From Gluconobacter roseus NBRC 3990 (GTDB lineage: Bacteria > Pseudomonadota > Alphaproteobacteria > Acetobacterales > Acetobacteraceae): a stretch of 64,000 nucleotides of DNA. The DNA lies in assembly GCF_006538885.1 (NCBI RefSeq), contig NZ_BJLY01000001.1, forward strand, positions 310,001 through 374,000. The letters are read 5' to 3'. A model generated the notes under the pieces. That model did no database searches, was not told where the DNA came from, and saw only the letters and a list, made by a program, of their open reading frames with translations. The position numbers were made by a program, and so were the translations under genes. Below, piece after piece: positions 25,641-34,627 of the stretch; position 1 is the first letter of the stretch, and each line of letters starts with the position of its first letter.

Positions 25641-27664
25641 ATGGCGATCCGGACGCCGAACTCCACCACGCGGTCAGGCGGGATGCGCAGGAACTCTGTC
25701 GTGGAGGCGGCATTGCGCAGGAGGAGAAGGAAGATCCACATCCGCCAGAGCTGCATCTTCGGCACGCGGGAGCGGACAACGAGCTCATGCGATGTGAAAT
25801 AGGATGCCTGGATGGCGTCGAAGGCCACGCCCAATGCGTTCAGTTCCAGCAGGGCGCGGGGAAGATTGGGCATCTCCATGAAGCCGTAGCGGACGATGAC
25901 GCGGTGGATGTTGGGTGCGAGTTCCTGAACGATGGCGCGGTGGCCGCGCTCGGCTTCCGGCTTGTCGAGGTTTTCGACCGTTACGAACAGAATGTGGTCG
26001 TGCAGGACCTTGTTGTGCTTGAGGTTATGCAGCAGCGAATTCGGCACGACATCTGGGTTGGCGGTCAGGAAGACGGCCAGACCGGGGACGCGGATCGTGC
26101 GGGACTGTGGCAGGCGGGCGAGGAAAGAGCCCATCGGCATGGAATCCGCCTGCTGGCGGGCGGCGATGAGGCTGCGTCCGCGCTTCCAGGTGGTCATGAT
26201 GATGGTGCTGATGATGCCGATTGCCAGCGGGACCCAGCCGCCATCGGGGATCTTAAGCACGTTCGCGGAGAAGAAAATGCTGTCCACGATGAAGAAAAAG
26301 CCGAAGACGATGCCGACCGTGGCGGATTTCCAGCCGAAGACGCGGCGGAACACCACCATGGCCAGAACGCAGGTGCACAGGAACGTGCCGGTCACGGCGA
26401 TGCCATAGGCTGCGGCCAGGGCTGAGGACGAGCGGAAGGCCAGAACCAGAACCAGCGCGCCGAAGGCGAGGATCCAGTTGAGGGAGGGCAGGTAGATCTG
26501 CGCTTCCTCGGAGGCGTTGGTGTGCATGATGCGGGTGCGGGGCAGGTAGCCGAGCTGGATGAGCTGGCGGCACAGGGAGAAGCTGCCCGAGATGCCAGCC
26601 TGCGATGCGATCACGGTCGCGAAGGTTGCGAGGATCAGCATCGGGATCTGCGCCCAGTGCGGTACCAGCAGGTAGAACGGGTTGGACAGGGCGTGCGGAT
26701 CGCGGATCAGCAGGGCGGCCTGTCCGAAATAGTTCAGCGTGAGCGATGGCAGGACGAAGAACAGCCATGCCTTGCGGATCGGAGCACGGCCGAAATGGCC
26801 CATATCGGCATAGAGCGCTTCTGCACCCGTCACGGAGAGCACGACCGAACCCAGCGCGATGAACGACAGGTAGCCGTGCATGATGATGAATTCGAGTGCG
26901 AAGGTCGGGGACAGGGCGAGCAGGATATGCGGATAAAGGAAGATACCCTTGATGCCGAGAATGGCGAGCACGCTGAACCAGCAGACCATGATCGGCCCGA
27001 AAGCCTTGCCGATCTTACCCGTTCCCAGCACCTGCACCGAAAACAGGGCGACCAGCACGACCATCGCCAGTGGGATGATGATGTGGCTGGCCGAGGGGAC
27101 GGAAGTTTCAATGCCTTCCACCGCCGAAAGTACGGAAATGGCGGGGGTGATGATGCTGTCGCCGAAGAACAGGCAGGTGCCTGCGATGCCTACGAGGCCG
27201 AAGAGCCATCGGAAATGTTGTGATTTGCAGACGCGCTGGGCCAGGGACATAAGCGCGATGATGCCGCCCTCGCCATCATGATCGGCCCTCATGATGAGGA
27301 TGACGTATTTGATGGTGACGATGAGCATCAGTGCCCAGAAGGTCAGGCTGGCAAGTCCCATGACTTCCCAAGGCTGGGCCGGGGCCTTCGGAGAACTGAC
27401 TATGCTGACCGAGGATTGCAGCGCGTAGAGCGGGCTTGTGCCGATATCGCCGTAAACCACGCCCAGAACCGCGAGCAGTGCGCCCATCCCTGCGGGACGT
27501 TGATGGCTGGTGCTGTCCTCTTCGCCACCGATCTCATGGGTATGTCCCTCCGAGCGGGCCTGCTCGATCGTCTGGACGACTTCACCGGAGTCGCTGGGAA
27601 TCCCTACGCCATGAGGCGGGTTGGAGGCGTGGTCACCGTCATGTTCAGGCATCGCTGGTTCCAT
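25637..27664 (-). CDS. kup: Low-affinity potassium/proton symporter Kup
   Basis: A 675-residue membrane protein with about 12 spans after a cytoplasmic N-terminus. Kup hallmarks are LAVLGVVYGDIGTSPLYALQ, GEGGIIALMSLAQR, FFGDSIITPAISVLSAVEG, GAEALYADMGHFGR and QAGISGSFSLCRQLIQLGYLP (shortened here in description). The C-terminal 130 residues are hydrophilic and carry the conserved LHNLKHNKVLHD region. It takes up K+ with H+, useful in acid conditions such as those made by acetic acid bacteria. The gene probably leads a leftward operon with hemW. Confidence 0.95.
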   Translation of the reverse strand: MEPAMPEHDGDHASNPPHGVGIPSDSGEVVQTIEQARSEGHTHEIGGEEDSTSHQRPAGMGALLAVLGVVYGDIGTSPLYALQSSVSIVSSPKAPAQPWEVMGLASLTFWALMLIVTIKYVILIMRADHDGEGGIIALMSLAQRVCKSQHFRWLFGLVGIAGTCLFFGDSIITPAISVLSAVEGIETSVPSASHIIIPLAMVVLVALFSVQVLGTGKIGKAFGPIMVCWFSVLAILGIKGIFLYPHILLALSPTFALEFIIMHGYLSFIALGSVVLSVTGAEALYADMGHFGRAPIRKAWLFFVLPSLTLNYFGQAALLIRDPHALSNPFYLLVPHWAQIPMLILATFATVIASQAGISGSFSLCRQLIQLGYLPRTRIMHTNASEEAQIYLPSLNWILAFGALVLVLAFRSSSALAAAYGIAVTGTFLCTCVLAMVVFRRVFGWKSATVGIVFGFFFIVDSIFFSANVLKIPDGGWVPLAIGIISTIIMTTWKRGRSLIAARQQADSMPMGSFLARLPQSRTIRVPGLAVFLTANPDVVPNSLLHNLKHNKVLHDHILFVTVENLDKPEAERGHRAIVQELAPNIHRVIVRYGFMEMPNLPRALLELNALGVAFDAIQASYFTSHELVVRSRVPKMQLWRMWIFLLLLRNAASTTEFLRIPPDRVVEFGVRIAI

Positions 27665-27779
27665 TTACGGGCGTCAATAGAGTGCCGCTGTCTACTGTCA
27701 CAGCGCTTCTCAAGCGCGGCTCCGCATCAGGGCAACTGTCCCTCATGACAAGATTTCTGCGGCGGACGCAAGCCGCGTG

Positions 27780-28494
27780 TCAGGATTGTGGCGCGGGGCG
27801 GGCTCCGAAAATGGCGGTCCCGACCCGGACCAGCGTCGCATTTTCGGCAATGGCGGTTTCAAAATCCGCGGACATTCCCATCGAGAGCACCGGCAGGCCG
27901 TGCTGCTGGCTCATGTCGCGCAGCAGACGGAAATGCGGTGCAGGGTCTTCGTCTTCGGGGGGGGATGCACATCAGGCCGCGGACCTTGGGTCCGAATCTT
28001 TCGAGCGAGGCTTCGATGAAAGCATTGGCTTCTTCGCGCGGAACGCCGGATTTCTGCGGTTCGTCGCCCGTATTGACCTGCACGAGAAGCTCGGGGAGGC
28101 GGCCGGCTTTCTGTGCGCCCTTTTCGATGGCGTCGGACAGGGACGGACGGTCGGGGCTCTCGATCATGTCGGCGATCTGGCAGGCTTCAGCCGCCTTGTT
28201 GGTCTGAAGTCCGCCGATGATGTGCAGCCGCAGGTCCGGGAAGGTCTTGCGGAGTTCCGGAAACTTGGAGGCCGCTTCCTGCACGCGGTTCTCGCCGAAC
28301 AGGCGCTGGCCGGCTTTCAGGGCGGCTTCGATGCTCCCGATCGGGTGGAACTTGCTGACGGCGACGAGGGAGACATCCGCCTCTGCGCGTCCGGCCTTTT
28401 CGCAGGCCTGGGCGATGCGGTGACGGATGGCGGCGAGGTTCCCGCTGATAAGGTTCTGGGCAATAAGATCGGACATGTCTGGAGAAGACGCCAT
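27780..28494 (-). pseudogene. YggS/PLPBP-type pyridoxal phosphate homeostasis protein, frameshifted at 8 G
   Basis: The open frame from ATG 28494 gives a YggS-type N-terminal part (AQACEKAGRAEADVSLVAVS with the PLP lysine in SKFHPIGS, RLFGENRVQEA, HIIGGLQTNKA, NTGDEPQKSGV) and then GLMCIPP before going out of frame. In the next frame the family C-terminus continues: EDPAPHFRLLRDMSQQ, LSMGMSADFETAIAEN and VRVGTAIFGARP, ending at 27780. The break lies at eight G (27957-27964); seven would restore one protein of about 237 residues. The family controls free PLP levels. It is either a sequence error or an inactivated gene. It is divergent from rsmB. Confidence 0.85.
27957..27964 (+). repeat. Homopolymer G tract (8 G) at the yggS frameshift
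   Basis: Eight G on the plus strand (eight C in the coding strand) mark the point where the YggS frame is lost. Removing one base gives a continuous family-like protein. Confidence 0.9.
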
Positions 28495-28551
28495 TGCGTC
28501 CGTGGCCGCAAGATGCGATTTCGGCAGGATGCGAGAGACCGATAGCCAGTC

Positions 28552-29904
28552 ATGACCCAGAAGCCTTCCAATCCGTCGCCCCGTAATCCAGCCTCCGGAA
28601 ACCGGAACGGTGGTTCACGCCGTTCGCGGGGTCCTGCGCAGGGCAGGACGCAGGAGCGCCGTCCCGCGCCGGATCCGACGCGCGATCTGGCGTTCGATAT
28701 CGTCTGCGGTGTGGTCGAGCATCGCCGGATGCTGGAGACGACGCTGGATCGCGCCGGGCCGATGGATCCGCGTGACCGTGCGTCCGCGCATCGTCTGGCG
28801 GCGACCACCCTGCGTCATCTGGGCAGCATGACCGAACTGCTTCAGCCCATGCTGCGCCGCGAGCCGCCCGAGCCGGTGCGCTGTGCGCTGCTCATGGGCG
28901 TGGCGCAGCTGCTGCATCTGGAAACGCCGCCTCATGCGGCAGTCGGCACGATTGTGGATCTGCTGCGTCGTCGTGGTCTGGCACCGTTTGCGGGGCTGGC
29001 CAATGCGGTGCTGCGGCGTGTGTCGCGGGAAGGGCATGATCTGCTGGAAGGTCTGGACGAGGACCGGCTGGATGTGCCGCCCTGGCTGTGGAGTGCGTGG
29101 GGCAAGCGGGCGCGGGCGATTTCGCGTGGTCTGCATCGTGAGGCGCCGCTGGATCTGACGCTGCGTCCGGGGGCTGTTGCACCGGAGGGCGGCGAGGTTC
29201 TGCCAACCGGCTCCGTCCGCTATCCGGCCGGGACGCGGATTACGGCTCTGGAAGGGTTCGAGGACGGGGCGTTCTGGGCGCAGGACGTGGCGGCGACGAT
29301 GCCGGTGAAGCTGATGGGAGACGTGGCGGGCAAGACCGTCGTGGATCTCTGTGCAGCACCCGGCGGCAAGACGGCGCAGCTTGCGACGGCGGGTGCGCAT
29401 GTCGTGGCGGTCGAGCGTGAGGACGCGCGGGCGAAGCGGCTTGAGGAAAATATCGCGCGTCTCAAGCTTACGGCAAAGACGGTCGTGGCGGATGCCGCGA
29501 CATGGCGTCCGGATGCGCCGGTGGACATGGTTCTGCTGGATGCGCCGTGTTCTGCAACGGGGACGCTGCGCCGCCATCCGGATGTGCTGTGGATCAAGCG
29601 GCCGAGGGATGTAACGGCGCTGGCGGAAGGTCAGGATGCGCTGATCGACGCGGCACATGAGATGCTCAAACCGGGTGGCGTGCTGCTTTATGCCGTGTGT
29701 TCGCTGCAGGACGAGGAAGGTCCGGAGCGGATCAAGGCTGCGATTGCGCGTGGTGGCTGGAAGTTCGATCCGTTCTCGGAAGCCGAACTGGCCGACATGG
29801 CTGTCGCGCGGACCTGGGATGGGATGTTCCGCACCCATCCGGGCCTGTGGAGCGAGCTTGGCGGCATGGACGGGTTCTTTGCCGCGCGTCTGATCAAGGT
29901 CTGA
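28552..29904 (+). CDS. rsmB: 16S rRNA m5C967 methyltransferase RsmB-like
   Basis: A 450-residue protein. A basic tail (residues 1-40) precedes a NusB-like RNA-binding domain (about 45-175) and a Rossmann methyltransferase domain (about 235-450). SAM motif I is VVDLCAAPGGKTAQLA. The two catalytic-cysteine regions are DAPCSATGTLRRHPDVLW (motif IV) and LYAVCSLQDEEG (motif VI), both intact. RsmB methylates C967 of 16S rRNA in E. coli. In-frame family sequence supports the N-terminal extension, though the exact start is uncertain. Confidence 0.85.
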   Translation: MTQKPSNPSPRNPASGNRNGGSRRSRGPAQGRTQERRPAPDPTRDLAFDIVCGVVEHRRMLETTLDRAGPMDPRDRASAHRLAATTLRHLGSMTELLQPMLRREPPEPVRCALLMGVAQLLHLETPPHAAVGTIVDLLRRRGLAPFAGLANAVLRRVSREGHDLLEGLDEDRLDVPPWLWSAWGKRARAISRGLHREAPLDLTLRPGAVAPEGGEVLPTGSVRYPAGTRITALEGFEDGAFWAQDVAATMPVKLMGDVAGKTVVDLCAAPGGKTAQLATAGAHVVAVEREDARAKRLEENIARLKLTAKTVVADAATWRPDAPVDMVLLDAPCSATGTLRRHPDVLWIKRPRDVTALAEGQDALIDAAHEMLKPGGVLLYAVCSLQDEEGPERIKAAIARGGWKFDPFSEAELADMAVARTWDGMFRTHPGLWSELGGMDGFFAARLIKV

Positions 29905-29910
29905 TCCCGT

Positions 29911-29943
29911 CCGGCATCGGGGACGCATAAGCCCCGATGCCGG
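29911..29943. terminator. Stem-loop between convergent rsmB and aldo/keto reductase genes
   Basis: CCGGCATCGGGG (29911-29922) and CCCCGATGCCGG (29932-29943) form a perfect 12-bp stem with a nine-base loop. It lies between the two converging stops. There is no T-run on either strand, so termination efficiency is uncertain. Confidence 0.6.
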
Positions 29944-29953
29944 ATGCTCCGCC

Positions 29954-31000
29954 TCAGGGAGCCGGGTTGGAGTGGACCTGATGGATGGCGTTGATCTTTT
30001 CTTCCAGTTCAGGGGTGATGGTCACGTCTTCCGCTCCGAGAATGGTGCGGAGCTGGTCGAGGCTGGTGGCGCCAATGATGTTGGCTGTCACGAAGGGCCG
30101 TGAGGTCACGAAAGCGATGGCGAGCTGAACGGGGTCGATCCCTTCCTCGCGGGCGAGGACATGATAGGCGGTAACAGCCTCATCAACGCCGGGCTTCTGG
30201 TAGCGCTGGCCACGATCGAACAGCGTGGTGCGTGCCCCGGCGGGACGCGCGCCGTTGAGATACTTCCCGGTCAGATAGCCCTGAGCCAGCGGCGAGTAGG
30301 CCAGTAGTCCGACCTTCTCCTGAAGCGCCATTTCCGCCAGACCAATCTCGAATGTCCGGTTGATGAGGTTGTAGGCGTTTTGGATGGACGCCACGCGGGG
30401 CAGGCCGGTGCGGGAGGCCTCCAGAAACTTCGAGACACCCCAGGCGGTCTCGTTGGAGAGGCCGACATGGCGGATTTTGCCTTCATTCACGAGGTCGCCG
30501 AGGACACCGAGCGTTTCTTTGATGGGGACGGATGTTTCCTCCGGCAGGTCACGGAATGTCGTGCCGCCTGCGCCGAACAGGCCGATTTTCCGGTCCGGCC
30601 AGTGGAGCTGGTAGAGGTCGATATAGTCCGTGCCGAGGCGCCGCAGGGAGCCTTCGAGGGCGTAGCGGATCTGGCGCGGGGTCAGGCGTGCTTCCTCGCC
30701 ATCGGGCCGGAACCACGGCATGGCGGTGCGTCCGACGACCTTGCTGGCGATGACGAGGCGGTCCCGGCCACCGCGGGCTTTCAGCCAGCTTCCGATGATC
30801 GTTTCGGTTGAGCCCTGCGTCTCGGCGCGGGGCGGGATGGAATAGAGTTCGGCTGTGTCGATGAAATTGATGCCGTGGTCCAGCGCCATGTCGAGTTGGG
30901 CGTGGCCTTCGGCTTCGGTGTTCTGCTGACCGAAGGTCATGGTGCCGAGGCAGATTTCGCTGACAGCAATGCCGGTGCGGCCAAGTTCACGCTGTTTCAT
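29954..31000 (-). CDS. Aldo/keto reductase (Tas-like)
   Basis: A 348-residue NADP(H)-dependent reductase from ATG 31000 (MKQRELGRTGIAVSEICLGT). The catalytic tetrad is visible: Asp and Tyr in NFIDTAELYS, Lys in VIASKVVG and His in LYQLHWPD. The C-terminal cofactor region ends VTANIIGATSLDQLRTIL. Length and motifs match the Tas/YajO-type group. The physiological substrate is unknown. The longest frame starts at 31057, but the family alignment begins at 31000. Confidence 0.88.
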   Translation of the reverse strand: MKQRELGRTGIAVSEICLGTMTFGQQNTEAEGHAQLDMALDHGINFIDTAELYSIPPRAETQGSTETIIGSWLKARGGRDRLVIASKVVGRTAMPWFRPDGEEARLTPRQIRYALEGSLRRLGTDYIDLYQLHWPDRKIGLFGAGGTTFRDLPEETSVPIKETLGVLGDLVNEGKIRHVGLSNETAWGVSKFLEASRTGLPRVASIQNAYNLINRTFEIGLAEMALQEKVGLLAYSPLAQGYLTGKYLNGARPAGARTTLFDRGQRYQKPGVDEAVTAYHVLAREEGIDPVQLAIAFVTSRPFVTANIIGATSLDQLRTILGAEDVTITPELEEKINAIHQVHSNPAP

Positions 31001-31088
31001 GGAAAAGACCTGATCAGAAAATGGGGGAGGCCCCCAGCATGGAAGGCCCGGCACCATTGATCAAGGTGCGGGCCTGTCCGGACCGGGG

Positions 31089-32684
31089 TTACGGGGCCAG
31101 TGTTACGATAACGCGCAGACCGCCGCTCGGCCGGTTTTCGAGGCGGACATTGCCGCCCTGGCCATGCAGGATGGTGCGGGCGATCGAGAGGCCCAGGCCG
31201 CTGCCGCCGGTTTCGCGGTTGCGGCTGCTCTCGATGCGGACGAAGGGCTCGAACACGCGGTCCAGCTCACTTTCGGGCAGGCCGGGGCCGTTATCCTCGA
31301 TCAGGATCTTGACCACATTGCCCTTCTCGCCCGGGTGGGTGGCGGGAATGAGCGTGACATGCGCGTTGCCACCATATTTCAGGGCATTGAGGATCAGGTT
31401 GTTCAGGGCCCGTTTGAGCGCCACCGAGCGGGCCTTGATCCGGACGGGAACATTGGGCGGCTCATAAAACAGGTCGTCGGCCTTGTCTGGCAGGCTTTCG
31501 GCTGCCTCGTCCATGATGGTCTGGAGCAGGGCGCGCAGGTCGAGCGAGACGATGGGTTCGGCGGACGCGCTGTCCCGCCCGAAGGCCAGCGTGGCCGAGA
31601 CCATGGCTTCCATTTCGTCCAGATCGGCCAGGACCTTGTTGCGCAGTTCTTCGTCGTCAATGAATTCGGCACGCAGTTTCAGGCGCGTGATGGGCGTGCG
31701 CAGGTCATGGCCGATGGCAGTCAACATGAGCGTGCGGTCTGTTACGAAACGGCGGATGCGCAGGGCCATCGTGTTGAAGGCGATGGCGGCGCGGCGGATC
31801 TCGGATGGACCATTTTCGGGCAGGGCCGCCGTGTGGACGTCCCGGCCAAGAGCTTCGGCGGCATTGGCCAGCGTTCTGACAGGCGCGATCAGGCGCTGTG
31901 TGGCCCAGACGATCATCGCACTTCCGGCAATCGACATGACGAGGAAGGCGATCATGAAGGTCGGGGAGCCGAACGGATTAGGCAGGGGGGTGACGAAACG
32001 TACCACGAGCCAGCAGTCTCGGTCCGGCAGGAGGATCGAGGTCGAATGCGTGCGCATTTTCTGCCCGATCAGGACCTTGCGCGGATAGAGCGAGGACGGC
32101 AGGAGCGCCCAGCGCATGAAGGGCGGCATGTCGCGGCGGCGTATGGTGCCGGGAAAGCGGGGATCGCCGTTCAGGTGCTCGGCGTCCGGATGCTCAGCAT
32201 CGGGGTGTTCGGGAGGAAAGTGAAACTCCGGTCCGCCGGGTGGTCCCATCGGGCCGGGGAAGCCCGGACCACCCATATCGGGGCCGGGATGCGGCATGCC
32301 CGGATCCATCGGACCGGGAGGCGGAAAGCCCTCATGGCCTGATGGATCGTCATGCAGGCGGTGCAGGAAAGACGGCGATGCCATCGCCGGGAACGGGATT
32401 TCATGCCCCTCGATCAGCGGGTCCGGCTCCTTGATCAGCAGCACCGTGACGTTGGAGGGGATATGCAGGTCGTCGATCGCATCGTGTCGGTCGGCGGGTT
32501 TGGCTTCCGCGACCGTGCGATAGATCGAAAAGACCTGAACCTGTTCCTCATGGACCTGACTGCGCTTTTCCAGATCGAAGCGGTCCAGCGCGTGGATTCC
32601 GAGCCCCGCCGCTTCCACGACCGCAAGGCCCACGATCAGCAGCAGGCTGGTCCGGGCGACGAGAGACCGTGGCAGGATGTGCAT
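31089..32684 (-). CDS. Sensor histidine kinase (EnvZ-type) with Pro/His-rich periplasmic loop
   Basis: A 531-residue kinase. One N-terminal span (about 12-28) and a second (about 240-260) enclose a long periplasmic region. Inside it, residues 125-180 are rich in Pro, Gly, Met and His (GMPHPGPDMGGPGFPGPMGP, then HPDAEHPDAEH). HAMP follows, then an H-box IGHDLRTPITRLKLRAEF (His about 328), an N-box NNLILNALKYGG, and G-boxes IEDNGPGLPE and GGSGLGLSIA. It should sense a periplasmic signal and phosphorylate the response regulator encoded 5 bases upstream. The His/Met-rich loop hints at metal or acid sensing, which is inference. Confidence 0.9.
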   Translation of the reverse strand: MHILPRSLVARTSLLLIVGLAVVEAAGLGIHALDRFDLEKRSQVHEEQVQVFSIYRTVAEAKPADRHDAIDDLHIPSNVTVLLIKEPDPLIEGHEIPFPAMASPSFLHRLHDDPSGHEGFPPPGPMDPGMPHPGPDMGGPGFPGPMGPPGGPEFHFPPEHPDAEHPDAEHLNGDPRFPGTIRRRDMPPFMRWALLPSSLYPRKVLIGQKMRTHSTSILLPDRDCWLVVRFVTPLPNPFGSPTFMIAFLVMSIAGSAMIVWATQRLIAPVRTLANAAEALGRDVHTAALPENGPSEIRRAAIAFNTMALRIRRFVTDRTLMLTAIGHDLRTPITRLKLRAEFIDDEELRNKVLADLDEMEAMVSATLAFGRDSASAEPIVSLDLRALLQTIMDEAAESLPDKADDLFYEPPNVPVRIKARSVALKRALNNLILNALKYGGNAHVTLIPATHPGEKGNVVKILIEDNGPGLPESELDRVFEPFVRIESSRNRETGGSGLGLSIARTILHGQGGNVRLENRPSGGLRVIVTLAP

Positions 32685-32689
32685 CGGGT

Positions 32690-33415
32690 TCAGAGACGCT
32701 CCACTTCCGCTGCGAGCACGTAGCCACCGCCACGGACCGTCTTGATGACCTGTGCGTTGCGGCCGTCGTCCTCGAGCTTGCGGCGCAGGCGGCTGATGGC
32801 CACGTCGATGGCGCGGTCGAACGGTCCGGCCTGACGGCCGCGCAGCAGTTCGAGCAGCATGTCACGCGTCAGGACGCGATTGGCGCGCTCGAGCAGGGCC
32901 ATGAGCAGATCGTATTCGCCGCCCGTAAGGGAGACTTCTGCGCCGTCCGGGTTCAGCAGGCGACGGCGCACGGGGTCGAGGCACCAGCCGGCGAAATGGA
33001 TCTTGCGGGTATCGGAAGCCTGACGCTTGTCCTCGACATCGACCGTCCGGCGCAGGACGGCGCGGATGCGGGCGAGGAGTTCGCGAGGGTTGAACGGCTT
33101 GGCGACATAGTCGTCCGCGCCGAATTCGAGGCCGATGATGCGGTCCGTCTCATCGCTCATGGCGGTGAGCATGATGATGGGGACATTGTCCTGCGAGCGC
33201 AGCCAGCGCGCGACTTCAAGGCCGCTTTCGCCGGGCAGCATCAGGTCCAGCACCACGAGCTGGTAATGCCCGTTGGCCCAGGCCTTACGGGCCTCGCGGG
33301 CATCACGGGCGGCCGTGACGCGGAAGTGGTTGCGTTCGAGGAACTGGCTCAGCAGTTCGCGGATTTCGCGGTCATCATCCACGACCAGAAGATGGGGCAG
33401 GGTTTCCGTGCTCAT
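32690..33415 (-). CDS. OmpR-family response regulator
   Basis: A 241-residue regulator. The receiver domain (1-120) has VVDDDREIRELL, the phosphoacceptor Asp in LVVLDLMLPGESG (about residue 57), the Thr in IMLTAMSD and the Lys in VAKPFNPREL. The C-terminal winged helix (about 140-237) has LTGGEYDLLMALLERANRVL and RAIDVAISRLRRKLEDDG, typical of OmpR/PhoB DNA-binding domains. It is transcribed before its kinase, with a 5-base gap. Target genes cannot be read from this window. Confidence 0.93.
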   Translation of the reverse strand: MSTETLPHLLVVDDDREIRELLSQFLERNHFRVTAARDAREARKAWANGHYQLVVLDLMLPGESGLEVARWLRSQDNVPIIMLTAMSDETDRIIGLEFGADDYVAKPFNPRELLARIRAVLRRTVDVEDKRQASDTRKIHFAGWCLDPVRRRLLNPDGAEVSLTGGEYDLLMALLERANRVLTRDMLLELLRGRQAGPFDRAIDVAISRLRRKLEDDGRNAQVIKTVRGGGYVLAAEVERL

Positions 33416-33466
33416 GACCAGAGGCCTTTCGGGAATGCTGTGACCGCGTTCGGACTGCTCATGCCG

Positions 33467-33496
33467 CCTGTCCGGAAAACGGTATTTCCGGACAGG
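33467..33496. terminator. Perfect stem-loop downstream of the cysteine synthase gene
   Basis: CCTGTCCGGAAA (33467-33478) and TTTCCGGACAGG (33485-33496) form a 12-bp stem with a six-base loop, 18 bases after the cysteine synthase stop. No T-run follows on the minus strand, so this may be a weak terminator or an mRNA-stabilising stem. Confidence 0.6.
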
Positions 33497-33514
33497 GTGT
33501 GGATGGGAGCGATG

Positions 33515-34570
33515 TTATGCCAGCCAAGGGGGAACAGGCAGGTTTTTCGCACACAGGAACTCCGGGTTGAACAGCTTGGACTGATATCGGGCACCACCGT
33601 CGCACAGAATTGTAACAATCGTATGTCCGGGACCGAGCCGGCGTGCTGTTCTGATCGCGGCGGCGACATTGATGCCTGACGAGCCGCCGACGGAGAGGCC
33701 TTCCTCCGATGTCAGGGAGAAAATCTGCTCCAGCGCTTCGACGTCGGGGATGCGTTCGGCGTCGTCGGGGTGAGAGCCTTCGAGATTCGCCGTCACACGG
33801 CCCTGACCGATGCCCTCGGTGATGGAGTTGCCGGTGGCGGTGAGGTCGTTGGACTTGACCCAGCCATACAGCGCGGAGCCTTCCGGATCGGCGAGGACAA
33901 TGCGCGGGGCCATCTTGCCAGCGGCTTTGGCCTGATCGCGCAGGCCGAGCGCGGTGCCGGCCAGCGTGCCGCCGGTGCCGCAGGCGCAGGTGAAGGCATC
34001 GACCTTGCCGCCCGTCTGCTCCCAGATCTCGCGCGCCGTGGTGGTGCGGTGGCCTTCACGGTTGGCGGTATTGTCGAACTGGTTGGCCCAGAATCCGCCG
34101 ATCTCTTCGGCCAGACGGCGCGAGACATGGACGTAATTGCCCGGATCGCGATACGGCTTGGCGGGCACAAGACGCAGATCTGCGCCGATCATGCGCAGGA
34201 AGTCCAGTTTCTCGCGGCTCTGTGTTTCCGGCACGACGATCACGGCCTTGCAGCCAACGGCATGGGCGACCAGTGTGAGGCCGATACCCGTATTGCCGGC
34301 TGTGCCTTCCACGACGGTTCCGCCGGGCTTGAGGGCGCCGGTCTTCAGGGCGTTCTCGATGATGGCCAGGGCTGCACGGTCCTTGACCGAGCCGCCCGGG
34401 TTCATGAACTCGGCCTTGCCGTAGATGTCGCAGCCCGTTTCCTCGGAGGCGCGTCTGAGGCGGATCAGGGGTGTGCCCCCGATTGCGGCGGTCATGCCCG
34501 GGGAAGTGGTCTGCCATCCAGGCGTGGTGGCCGGGGAGACGGTTTGGCGGTTCGGGGAGATGTCAGTCAT
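33515..34570 (-). CDS. Cysteine synthase (O-acetylserine sulfhydrylase) family
   Basis: A 351-residue fold-type II PLP enzyme. The PLP lysine lies in FMNPGGSVKDRAAL, and the phosphate-cradle motif is VGGSSGINVAA. The substrate loop reads EGTAGNTGIGL where E. coli CysK has EATSGNTG. This version is common in an alphaproteobacterial CysK-like branch, so I name the family and not a gene. AGGAG lies just before ATG 34570. It is divergent from the rhodanese gene, which fits shared sulfur metabolism; the link is by position only. Confidence 0.85.
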   Translation of the reverse strand: MTDISPNRQTVSPATTPGWQTTSPGMTAAIGGTPLIRLRRASEETGCDIYGKAEFMNPGGSVKDRAALAIIENALKTGALKPGGTVVEGTAGNTGIGLTLVAHAVGCKAVIVVPETQSREKLDFLRMIGADLRLVPAKPYRDPGNYVHVSRRLAEEIGGFWANQFDNTANREGHRTTTAREIWEQTGGKVDAFTCACGTGGTLAGTALGLRDQAKAAGKMAPRIVLADPEGSALYGWVKSNDLTATGNSITEGIGQGRVTANLEGSHPDDAERIPDVEALEQIFSLTSEEGLSVGGSSGINVAAAIRTARRLGPGHTIVTILCDGGARYQSKLFNPEFLCAKNLPVPPWLA

Positions 34571-34627
34571 AGTTCACTCCTGTGCTGGGTGAATTATAGA
34601 ACGCGTTTTGGAAGGATGAGGAAGAGC

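Noticed and set aside
31089-32342. Long plus-strand frame opposite the sensor kinase gene
   Set aside because: Antisense shadow; the minus strand has intact H, N and G boxes.
34573-34593. TTCAC/GTGAA inverted repeat between the cysteine synthase and rhodanese starts
   Set aside because: Only five paired bases around the cysteine synthase ribosome site; too weak to call an operator or hairpin.
33770-34627. Upstream extension of the rhodanese reading frame
   Set aside because: It is antisense to the cysteine synthase gene, which has clear PLP motifs.
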